The notes under the pieces: generated by a model
What the model saw: the letters and a program-made list of their open reading frames with translations, nothing else
Database searches by the model: none
Told to the model about the DNA's origin: nothing
In this document: piece by piece, positions 45,477 to 55,507 of the stretch
Position numbering within the stretch: position 1 is the first letter of the stretch
Layout: each line of letters begins with the position of its first letter
Made by a program: the position numbers and the translations under genes
Source: Copromyces sp. CBS 386.78
Taxonomy: Eukaryota; Ascomycota; Sordariomycetes; Sordariales; Sordariaceae
Reading direction: 5' to 3'
Assembly (NCBI GenBank): GCA_030685235.1
Contig: MU839162.1
Coordinates: 124,001-188,000 of the forward strand
DNA: 64,000 bases

Positions 45477-46915
45477 TTTTGCGGACCCCCTCTGCCAAAA
45501 GGCACCTTAGGTGCAATATGGAATATCCAGAACAGACGCGTGTAGCCCGTGGAGTCTAAATCTCAAGATGGTTAAATACCGCCTGTTACTTATTTTTTCT
45601 TATTTTGATTCTTCTTCCTTATTATTTTTTTTTCTTTCCTGGCATCCCTAACTTAACACCTCCATCATCCTCCCAAGTGTTTATTCCCGCTAACAATCGC
45701 CTGTTTCACTTGTTGTCCACTTCACTAAACGACTTTACATCGATAGACAGTCGCAGCCAACAATCCGGTTTGCGCGGAGTCAAGTAGTAGTATCAGTGAG
45801 GGAAGAGGGAAGTAAATAGGTATCTTTGTTGCCTCAGCCGCCGCCTCGTGCTTTAGGAGAGCCAGGTGCTTTCTATAAACCGGGCGCAAAATAATCATTT
45901 TAGAAACGGGGAGGTTGCTAAATTAAGGGGACTTAAGGGGACTTACGCGGTTCGCTAAAGCAAGAGCAAAGAATCAGCGTAAAGTCTGAGGTTACTTCGT
46001 GGTGCGCGGTCGCGATGCTTACGGTGCAAGATGGAGTGTCTCGCTCTGGATTTTTGCGAGCTCGCAAGGCGAGGAAAAATACAAAAGGAAGCAAAATTTG
46101 TTGGAGGCTAAAAAAGGCGACAACGAAAAGAGCTTGATTCTGGAGTTGAGAAACGAAGACCAGGTAGATACCCGAAGGGCGTGCCGGTGAATGGGAAAGG
46201 TCAGTGAACGGACGGCCCAGGGCACGAACTTCCAACAGAATTGACTCGGAGGTCCAGATAAAAAGCTGTTGCGAGTGGCTGTGGCGCTCCGGTCTTGTCC
46301 AGGGCAGCACCTCATGTGGCTTGCTAGTCTGCCCAGATGGGCTGAAACTGCGATCAGCCTGGCATGGAGGGAAACGGAGAAAGCAGAAGAAGCGGATTTG
46401 ACGTGGCCCTCTGAGACAGGGCATGCTCCTACAGGTGCAACGGCGATCACGTTCCCAAGAGTCGTGGGGCTAGTGTTCGCCAACGTGTAAACATTTTGGT
46501 GAATGGGATATTTGGTGAGCTCGCAGTCTCACGGGGAAGACTTGCCATGCGTTTCCAGGCTATAGACAGATCTGTGGCCAACCAATCCGGACGGTTCTAC
46601 ATCAAGTTGATGTGTTGTCTTCGACGGCGTGAGCTTATCATCAGTGTGAATGTGTCAAACCAGAAACTAATGATCATTCATTTCAGAATACCACGGAGTT
46701 GCTCAAGACGAGCTAGTATGTCTTATTTGGAGTACCAAGCTAATAAAAACACCACCATTAGACTGTACTTCTGCCGCACAATTATAAGACCCCTTGCTGA
46801 AAGTACCCGACAGAAGCGCCTTCATGGCTGTCGATAGTGGATTTCGCTATCATAGAACCACTCCTGCGTTTATGGCTCAAGAGAAGTCCATACCAACCCC
46901 AGCCGACTCTTCTCC
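45477..46915. other. Intergenic region
   Basis: T-rich tracts lie near 45590-45640, which may end a pol III transcript from the tRNA-like element. No protein-coding gene is supported. Confidence 0.4.
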
Positions 46916-47449
46916 TCAGTGTTCACCACCAATTGAAGAACTTTGCTCGCTCTCCGCCTTCAAAATCTCCTCCTCGAGGCGTCTGCACATCTCGGCGTCA
47001 CTGTAGCAACCATCCATATTGTTGATCAGCTCGTCTACCTTTACGGCTAACTCTGATGGGGTTTCTGCTGAGTTGGGGTTGCGTTCTAAGAAGCGAACTC
47101 GAGCGCCGATGAGCTCGCGGAACAGCTCAACGTAGACATTCTGCGGCAGCTTGCGTCCTGTGCGGTTGAAGCGAGCGATCTTTGCAAAGAAGTCGTACTC
47201 CTTGCCGGGTACGTAGTCGATCGGCTTGTGGTGACGGGTTACCTGCTGGTTGGCAACAAAGACGAGCATTGTCACCTCAAAGGCAATGTTGCCAGGAGCG
47301 ATGGGGATGTAGTTCTCTCTGAAGGAGCGGAGAATCAATTCGTCGCGTTCAAGGCTGTGAAGAATGTGTTGGCGATTTTCCCACAGCATGCCCTTGCAAG
47401 GTAGGCACTCCTTCAGGGTCATGTTCGGTCGCCAGGGAGTGGACGTCAT
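46916..47449 (-). CDS. Unrecognised acidic-tail family, divergent member C
   Basis: Intronless, 177 aa, shorter than A, B and D. Shared features are the start-proximal block (LPCKGMLWENR; A has MPKNGMFWNR) and VELFRELIGARVRFLE, which lines up with ALFLAVIEGREKFL of A. ELAVKVDELINNM lines up with the SPLA..VD.FL block. The acidic tail is reduced to EEEILKAESEQ, and the tryptophan/aspartate end of the last block is lost, so C is either the most divergent or a shortened member. A likely 5'-UTR intron (donor near 47602) ends 22-28 bases before the ATG. Function unknown. Confidence 0.65.
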   Translation of the reverse strand: MTSTPWRPNMTLKECLPCKGMLWENRQHILHSLERDELILRSFRENYIPIAPGNIAFEVTMLVFVANQQVTRHHKPIDYVPGKEYDFFAKIARFNRTGRKLPQNVYVELFRELIGARVRFLERNPNSAETPSELAVKVDELINNMDGCYSDAEMCRRLEEEILKAESEQSSSIGGEH

Positions 47450-48220
47450 GGTTGCGACTTGTGATGATACCTGCGACTGAGCGGGTCAGCTTTTCGGAGG
47501 CTAAACATTGACTGATGGGAGCGACGAAGGTTGGAAACCGCGACATCGCATAGTCGGAAAGTGTCCCAAGTGTCGGAAGCGCAGAATGAGGTAGGTACTC
47601 ACGCGCGAGCAGGAAAGGGCGTGGCTACCTACGTGTGTAGAGAAAGGTTCGTGGTAATCCCGCTCGTCGGTACGTCGAGTAAGAAGGTGGATAACCAAGA
47701 CCTGAATATGAAGTCTGCCAGAGACTGGACTGGGTTGTCGTGGCAATGGAAGGGAAAGAGAAAAGATGAGGGACGGAGGAGTCAATATGGAAAGTGGATC
47801 GTAGTACTGGGGAAGTGAGTGGCCCGCGCCCGGAAAGTGAATGGTTACCTGCGTGGGTAACCTATACCCATCTGCAATACATCCCCTCCAACATCAGCAT
47901 AAATTGCAGCAGCAAACTTCTTACTCAATGATTACCTTAGCTCTCACAAGTTGACTTATTGTCCCCCCGCCTGCGGTTGTCTAGACAGAACGATCAGCCC
48001 CAGGGCAGGGGCGTAGGAGAAGGAGCTAGAAGCTATAGAGGTTCATTGCCCTGCCTGTTGCAGCTGGGGTCGCCCCATCATCACCGACGAACCAATGATA
48101 ATTGTGGGTCAAAAGGTCATCGTCAAACGGCCCGGCTGGGCAAAGGTCTCATTATACAAAGTAGAAGCACTGCACGGCCTTATAATGGTAGGTCCCGGGT
48201 AGGTTTTCCATCAACCGTTC
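47450..48220 (-). promoter_or_regulatory. Upstream region of family member C
   Basis: Holds the probable 5'-UTR intron of C (GTGAGT at 47597-47602 on the minus strand to a CAG near 47472-47480) and otherwise no gene. Confidence 0.4.
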
Positions 48221-48307
48221 GGTTGGTTGGTCGAGTGGGACTTGGTGTGCGCATAGTTCACCACTCCCCGCTCAAAAGGCCATGGGTTCGATTCCCATGG
48301 TGGCAGC
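48221..48307 (+). ncRNA. tRNA-like element, copy 3 (more diverged)
   Basis: Has an A-box-like TGGTCGAGTGG and a canonical B-box GGTTCGATTCC (48285-48295) in a hairpin ATGGG/CCCAT. The spacing between boxes is slightly longer than in the 45.4-kb element, and GAGTGG...CTTGGT...CGC is shared. The acceptor ends do not pair. It lies 0.8 kb upstream of member C and points away from it. Confidence 0.4.
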
Positions 48308-49821
48308 TTTCGACACAATTATTGCTCAGACTGGCCTGCAGTCTATATGATTGCAACATGCGTCTTGCTGGGCTAACGAGGTTGAGCTGTGACCGCTACC
48401 GAGGGGATATCTCAAGGCCAATTCCGTGGGATCTGATATGACCAACAATTCTTTTTTGTTTCTTTATTTTTTTTCCCCGTCTCTATTTCACTGTTCCTTC
48501 TTCGCCATGCTTCTTCTAAGATGTCCAGTGACAAACAAATAAAACTACCCTCAAACCACGTGAGTCCCTCGTTCGATAACGGCCGAGCCTGTCACTGCTA
48601 CCGTCATGTATAAGGTATCACTGAACCTTGAATGATTTATGAGCCACGGCGATGCCTTCGCCCCATGAGAAATATGGTGTATCTCCGGTCATCGGCCCAT
48701 GTATATATCGAATCCATCACGAGCATGATTACCGGATTTACTGATACGAACCACATTTGCTCAAGATCTGTCCACTTATACACCTATGCAAATTGCGCAG
48801 AGTCTAGCGCAGTATACAAGACATACTAACAAGCGCCACAGTCGAGCATGTCCGCAATGCTGATTGTGCTTTTCCTACTTGGTCCCCAAAATGAACGCCC
48901 CGAGTTACTGTATCTTGATCTACTATCTTTTTTTTAAGGTACCTTTACCCATGCGTCAAGATGCAACCTGTTCTCCTAGTATGTTAACGGTGCTCAAGAT
49001 CATGTGCTCTACAGCCATGGCAGCCTTGCTAATGTGTCCTTCCTAAGTGGCAAGGCCTCCAGCAACATCAACACCCGCAAAGTTTATATCCGTTACATGT
49101 TTGTGGCCTGTGTTGACGCGTGGTGAAACGAGAAGACTTTCACTTGAAGGATTTCCGCTCTGGTTTGCATTCGTCTTTCCGTCAGGTTTGCGGCAATTCA
49201 TCCCATCTGAGAAAATGTTTTCCAAGCCACATGACCATCGGCAAAGGAGCTTGAGGCACCACAGTCACTCCCAACAGGTCTTGGTTTAGTATCTTCAAGA
49301 GCTCGCACCAATGCCCCGCCTCTCCTTATTTCTATTTCTCGAGCACGCACAGACTTCTAGCCAAGATCTTTCCCGCGCCACGAAAGTCGGGGGTGACGCA
49401 CCACAGAAATTTGGTCGAGTATCTGTACGCGACTCCTTCTTTCGCGGTTTAGGTATATCTTCAACCAATCTTCACCCTCAACATCACCAGCGCTTACCAC
49501 GCAGTGCGCCTTTTCTGGTCTTTTCACGATCAGGTTCCCGCTCAAGTCATTTGCTCTGCGGCTCCAGCCAACTTCGTAAGTCCTATTTATTCGACGAACC
49601 TTCCACCTTGTTGTTCATTCCCGAGCTTTGGTTATCGCTGCAACCTCGCACTCCACTACACCCGTTAATCGTGGCGATGGAGATGGCCGCCCGTATTTTC
49701 CTCTATTGCCGCTTTACTTGACCCCGCACCACTCACATTCTCGCTCTCTCATGCGCACCAGGAGCATTCGAATTCTCGCCGTCTTCTGGGCAGCTGCTAA
49801 TAGCCATTTTCTGACAGGAAC
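48308..49821 (+). promoter_or_regulatory. Region upstream of family member D with 5'-UTR intron
   Basis: No gene is supported. A T-rich tract at about 48450-48475 follows the tRNA-like element. The plus strand from about 49430 is pyrimidine-rich. A probable 5'-UTR intron spans 49576-49817 (GTAAGT ... CTGACAG), ending four bases before the ATG of D. Confidence 0.45.
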
Positions 49822-50679
49822 ATGGTCGGTCCGGTTCGGCGTGAGGACGACCGCCAAAATGGCGGCAACAACCGCTACAACCCCTTCGGCATCACAAAGT
49901 CGTCGTTTCCTCAGGGCGACGGTGCCCCGCGTACCCCAGGGCAGCCGAAGAAGCCCAAGTTGTGGGATTGGCTGATCAAGGCCATGCCCAGGAATGGCCT
50001 GTATTTTCGGGAGAGACCTTGTGTCTGCAAAAAGATCCGCCGCGATAAATCCATCTGGTTCTCGCTCGAAGCCGAGTTCCTTTGGGCCAAGCCCAAGGAT
50101 GCTAGAGTGGCAGCGCTTGAGATGGTCAACGTCGCTGTATATATGGCGACTAAGATCAAGCCCCCCGCCGATTACTATGAGATGGTCAATACCGGCAACC
50201 CAACCGCCGCTCTCGAGGCATCCATGCACTTTCTTAGCGCGCTTCGAGGAGCCGTCTATTTTGCGCAAGAAGTCTCGCCGCCCGTGTTTGCCGAGTTTTT
50301 CTGCGAAGTCATCAAAGCCCGGTCCGCTTACTTCGCACACTATGAAGCGCGCGGCTGGCACATCTTGCCCCGAGAAGAGCACTCACCACTGGCCCTTGCC
50401 GTCGACAAATTCCTCAGCGTGGCTTGGTTTTGGGACGACATGGTGCCTGTAATTGCTGCAGAAGGAGAGCAGTATTGCGACGAGGACAACGAGGAGGAAA
50501 AGGAGAGAATATCATATGCACAGCATCAAGATGTGGACAAGAGCGATGCATTGGGATCTCTTTTTTTGTCGTTTGATGGGCTCGGCGTTTGGACACCTGA
50601 AGACGATGACAACAAGTACGAGGATGACGTCGAGCCAACTACCGATGACGAGGAGGATGTAGTTATGGGTGGGATTTGA
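49822..50679 (+). CDS. Unrecognised acidic-tail family, member D
   Basis: Intronless, 285 aa. The N-terminal 45 residues are polar and Gly/Asn-rich. The family core starts at AMPRNGLYFRER (A has MPKNGMFWNR). It continues with VNVAVYMATKI, VFAEFFCEVIKARSAYF and SPLALAVDKFLSVAWFWDD, the best copy of the last motif. The tail is acidic (DEDNEEEKER; later EPTTDDEEDVVMGG) and longer than in A. No membrane segment or signal peptide is seen. Function unknown; the strongly charged tail suggests interaction with basic partners, which is only an inference. Confidence 0.7.
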   Translation: MVGPVRREDDRQNGGNNRYNPFGITKSSFPQGDGAPRTPGQPKKPKLWDWLIKAMPRNGLYFRERPCVCKKIRRDKSIWFSLEAEFLWAKPKDARVAALEMVNVAVYMATKIKPPADYYEMVNTGNPTAALEASMHFLSALRGAVYFAQEVSPPVFAEFFCEVIKARSAYFAHYEARGWHILPREEHSPLALAVDKFLSVAWFWDDMVPVIAAEGEQYCDEDNEEEKERISYAQHQDVDKSDALGSLFLSFDGLGVWTPEDDDNKYEDDVEPTTDDEEDVVMGGI

Positions 50680-51820
50680 GTCTGTCTGTAATCTCTTGTG
50701 TTCAGCAGGCGCCCGGCTCGGGTGTTTGTGTGAATGACCGAATGTAGCAGCAACCGTCATTTTTCTGTTGTGGAGGATTTCCGAAAGAGGATCGGAATTT
50801 AGCTAGTGTGGACAATGTTCAAAACACCTGAGTGCGAAAAATTCCAGCATGCACTGGTTTGGGTATGTTGTCATTGAGTGTCTAAGGTATGTTACAGTGG
50901 TATTAAGTCTCAAAGAATGTCTGAAGTCAAAAGTGGATTGATGCTGCTTGTGATGCGGCTCAATCGGACATATGCATCATGGGCAAGGGTATCCTGACTT
51001 AAGGCTCGTTCCTGCGCCTCAGGGGTTCAACCAAATTTGGAGGGTGTTTGTGCCACATGTGGCTGTGCAGTCATGCAAGCAAAAGACGCGGCCTTTGCTC
51101 GGCCTGGTCGGCGTGGGAGACTGGAGACAACGGTGTTGCACAGGGGCCACGCCGCCAAGAGAACCAAGGGGCCAAGCACCCCCTGTGAGGCCGCTACAAT
51201 CAAGCCAATGTGTGCTCCCAACATTGCGCAGCCAGGAAGGTGTCCACAGGGGCACCCACCAAGGTACGGCGTTCCGTCACAGCAACCTGAACTTGGATAC
51301 CCGCATGCAATTTACCTACCCAATCTTACCGGCTCATTTGTATCCTATCTTCCGTCTATCGTTCCACTCCCCCAATCGTCACTTGGGCCTCCGTATTATA
51401 CAACTTTCCAACCCTCAACAGCTTCGTTATGCTCCATCTCTGATAAAGCTGATACCACAAGCGATACCGTCCTTGTGTCAACGAGGACTCGGAACCGGGC
51501 ACTATTGCCATCCCAGGCGGGGGCACATCGACCTAGACTTCCGTGTCTACATCACGCTCCTTTGCCCACCACCCTTCGACCAAGACGAGGTGATCTACCT
51601 TACGCCCACACTCCTTTTGCGACCCCTTTAACAAATCTCCGGGAATCCAATTTCGATCCGATCGACCTCTTGGCCCCTCGTTCCCCCCTTCCCCAGACTT
51701 GGGCCATCGAAACCTGCCGTCTAGACTTCCATTCCACTATCCTCGGATTCCGAACCGACCGGGTCGCATGCGAACCACCGCCGCCCTCCGCCCCATCGCG
51801 ATCCTTCGCCGGCCTTCATA
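50680..51820. other. Intergenic region
   Basis: Upstream of the M28B peptidase gene. An open frame at 51037-51879 overlaps the peptidase start in another frame and has no recognisable motif, so it is not called. The plus strand is pyrimidine-rich in the last 150 bases. Confidence 0.4.
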
Positions 51821-54691
51821 ATGGCGCCGGACAAGAGCCAGTTCCGCTACGAGCCCGCACCCCCCATACCTACATATGACGAGGCCATCGCTTCCGGTGC
51901 CGGCAGCCATACCGTTTTCGAAGCCCCAGACCATACGGAGGGACACTCTCTGCTAGGCGGGGCGGCATCATCGTCGACTAACAATGACCGAACCCGTCCA
52001 CCACGGGGCTACCGGCCACCCACGGTCGAGACAGACGACGAAGGAGAGCCGTGGGGCTCGTCCGATGACGACAGCGATTCCGAGGCCGATCACGTCCGAC
52101 GCGAGATGCAAGAGATGGAAATAGACGACTCCAGCCATCGTTCACAGAGTATATGGGGCAAGCGCATAGGGAGGTTCTCACTACCACGATGGAAGTGGGG
52201 GTGGAGGTTACCACAAATATCACTACCCCGATTCAGGAGACACGATGCGAACGCCAGTTTGGAAGCGGCTACGACGCCGGCCCCCAACAGTGACACGAAT
52301 AACAGTAATAACGAAGAACAACCAAGCTCTGGAAGTCGATTTGCCTTCCCCACACTCGGCAGCACGGCCCTTTTCCTAATGCTTGCGCGCATCCTCGCCC
52401 TGGTTCTCCTCCTCGGCTTTGTTTACTTGATATTTGTCTCCGATGTGATGGGGAACATGTCGCGCCGCCTCGGCTCGGGCATGTTCGATCCCAGCGATAT
52501 CCGGAATTATTTGCAACTCAACATCAGTTCCAATCAGATCAAGGACAATGTCCGGCATTTCACCTCGTACTCTCACCTAGCTGGTACCCAAGGCGACTAC
52601 GCCCTGATGGAGGATATTGAGTTGCTCTTTCGAAAATACGGCCTGGAGGACGTTTCGCGTGACACTTATCACGTATATCTCAATTACCCCACAGCCGACG
52701 GGCGTGCGGTGGAGATCATTGACGAAAAGGCGGACGACGGAAAAGGCAAGGCTATATGGTCCGCGAAGCTGGACGAGAATGACCGGTCAACGGGGTTGGT
52801 CGGACACCAGACGCCAGCTTTCCACGGTCACTCGAAAACGGGTGACGTTCGCGGCCGCCTTATCTACGCCAACTACGGCTCGCGCGAGGATTTCCAGCGC
52901 ATCAAGGATCTTGGGATCCAGACCACCGGCGCCATCGCTCTTGTTCGCTACTACGGCCCCCACGCCGATCGCGCTCTGAAGGTTAAGGCTGCTGAGCTCG
53001 CAGGTTTCGCTGGTTGTCTCATCTATTCTGACCCGGCCGATGATGGCTTCAAGAAGGGCGACACTGCCCCCAAGGGGCCTTTCATGCCCGCCGATGGAGT
53101 CCAGCGTGGCAGCGTCAGTCTCATGTCCTGGGTCGTTGGCGACGTCTTGACCCCGGGCTGGGGCAGCAAGGAAAACGTGCCAAGGATAAAGAAGGAAAAG
53201 GCAAAGGGGCTGGTCAAAATCCCCTCTCTCCCCCTTGCCTGGCGTGACGCCAAGGTGCTTTTGCAGCATCTCAAGGGCAAGGGCCACCGTGTGCCGGAAG
53301 ACTGGGTGGGCGGTGTTCCTGACGTTGACGAGTGGTGGACTGGCGACCACGAAAGCTCGCCCATTGTCCGGCTCAAGAACGATCAGGATGAAAATGAGAA
53401 GCAGGCCATCTGGAACGTGTATGGAAGCATTCTGGGAATCGAACAGGAAGAGAAGAAGGTCATCATCGGTAACCATCGTGACGCATGGACTTTGGGTGCC
53501 GCTGATCCTCATTCGGGCACGGCCATCATGCTTGAGCTCGCCCGCGTCTTTGGCGAACTGATGGGGATGGGCTGGCGCCCGCTCAGGACCATCCAGTTCA
53601 TGTCCTGGGACGCAGAGGAGTACAATCTCATTGGCTCGACCGAATTCGTTGAGCAGAACGACGATATGCTGCGCAAGGACGCGCTGGCGTACATCAACCT
53701 CGACACCGCAGTAACGGGCAACACCCTGCACGTAGCCGGCTCGCCCGTGTTCAAGGGTCTCCTGATGCAGGTTCTCGACATAGTCAGAGATCCCTACGAG
53801 AACGCCACGCTGAAAGAGCTCTGGGTGCGCAGAAACGCCAATGACCTCGAGGGCCTCGGCGCGGGCTCGGACTACGTTGCCTTCCAGGACATTGTCGGCA
53901 CGTCCTCCATCGACCTGCACTTTGACGGCAAGGGCCACCCCTACCACTCCAGCTACGACACGTTCGAGTGGATGGAGCAGGTCGGCGATCCGGACTTTGT
54001 CCACCACACGATGCTAGGACAGGTCGTCGCTCTGCTCATGTACGAGCTGGCTGACCGTCCCGTCTTGCCGTTTGACATGCCGCACTATGCCGAGAAGGTT
54101 CGCGACTGGACGGGTGAGATCACCAGGTGGGTTGAGGATCAGGCCAAGAACGCAAAGAAGGATGCCGTACCCAAGGAACTTAAGACGTCGCTCGATAGCC
54201 TGACAAAGGCCAGCGATGCGGTCTTGGAGGCCGTGCGTTGGTTCGTGGAGTGGGAGCATGAGTGGCAGTCGAGTGTTATCTCGAGCGGTGGATGGGAGCC
54301 GTCCGGGTGGGGCAGGAGGAGGTGCGAGTTCAATGCGAAGATGGCGTGGTTTGAGACGGACTTGTTGGATAATGAGGGTGTAAGTTATCCCCCCTTCTTT
54401 CTCTCACTCTTTCTTCCCGTTTCTGTCTCTTCATCCTTCGTTTCTTTACGAAACATCCGAATGCTAACTGCGTGTCTATAGATCCCAAACCGCACCCAAT
54501 TCAAACACGTCCTCTTCGGCCCCCAACTGTGGTCCGGCTACGACGAGGCCTACTTCCCTTCGATCCGCGACACCGTCGAATCCGGAGACTGGGCTCTGGC
54601 CAACCGCACCATCGCCAAGGTCGCCGACATCATCAAACAGGCCGCGGTTAACTTGGCCCGGGGGACTCATGGGGAAGATCAGATAGGATAG
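51821..54691 (+). CDS. M28B peptidase, glutamate carboxypeptidase II / transferrin-receptor-like (Tre1/Vps70 type)
   Basis: Exons are 51821-54379 and 54482-54691 (922 aa). Layout: a cytoplasmic N-terminus with PPIPTYDEAI and acidic Ser-rich stretches, one membrane helix near residues 185-210 (LFLMLARILALVLLLGFVY), and a PA domain. The M28 catalytic domain follows, with zinc-ligand motifs NHRDAW (His), AADPHSGTA (Asp), WDAEEYNLIGSTEF (Glu), NLDTAVTGN (Asp) and HPYHSSYDTFEW (His). A helical dimerisation domain ends the protein. All expected metal ligands are present, so an active aminopeptidase/carboxypeptidase is possible. Yeast relatives Tre1/Tre2 and Vps70 act in vacuolar protein sorting, as adaptors for Rsp5-type ligases in the case of Tre1/2. 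Confidence 0.93.
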
Positions 54692-55507
54692 AGAGAAGAG
54701 AAAGACAACAAAAGAAAAGAAGAGAAAAGGACCTTCAATGAGGGTAGAGAAGAGGGTGCCTTGTATTCCATTATCATTATCTACTTAACTTTGTCCTGAA
54801 GCGTTTCTTGTTTTTGTCGCTTGGTTTTGGGTACATATTACTTTTCATCGGTTATTACATAGAACCATTCAGCGCGGTCCCGCTGCCTGTACATCTATAC
54901 ACATCTTTCAACTTCATTTGTCCGGTATACAATATGATCACAGTGGGTGGATGGCCAGGATGGGGAGCTGTGTTGTTTAGGCAAGGGGAACTTGTCAACA
55001 AAACAAACGACCGGGAGTATGGTCACAAACAAAGTCGTTTCACCTCCCGTTTCATGATCCTTTAGTTTACAAAGATTGCATCGCATGGCGCAGTTGGTGG
55101 TTTGTTTCTCTGGTTGGTTTTTCGTTCTGCCACTCTTGGTTGTCCTTTTTGCTATAGCTGTATTCTACCTATATCCCAGCAGGGCCGTAAATACGCAAAA
55201 GAACATGATGCAAGAAATCCTATCTCAACACGTGCTGAGAGAGGCTTGTTTAGTTACAAATCGAGATTCACGTAACTCATTAATCTTCAGGCGCCCTTAC
55301 TGAACTGCGTCTCTCAACGCCTTGCTGTCTGTCATTACATATCTAAGTACGGTTGGTTATAGCTATCGTATCATGGGGGTAGTTTCCTGTCCTGTCCTGT
55401 TCCATCATCTTATTGTAACTGCATCATCATCGCTCATCTGGTTCTCATATCGTTCCGCCGTTGGCTTTTTTTGTTACAACACTCAAAAAGGTCCGCTGCT
55501 CGCTGCT
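54692..55507. other. Intergenic region between convergent genes
   Basis: Contains the 3' UTRs of the peptidase and VPS35. No further gene is visible. Confidence 0.45.

Noticed and set aside
51037..51879. 280-codon plus-strand open frame before the peptidase
   Set aside because: Overlaps the peptidase start in another frame and looks like promoter and leader sequence; a small upstream gene is not excluded but not supported.
52787..54007. 406-codon minus-strand open frame
   Set aside because: Antisense to the M28B peptidase; long only because of the GC-rich codon pattern.
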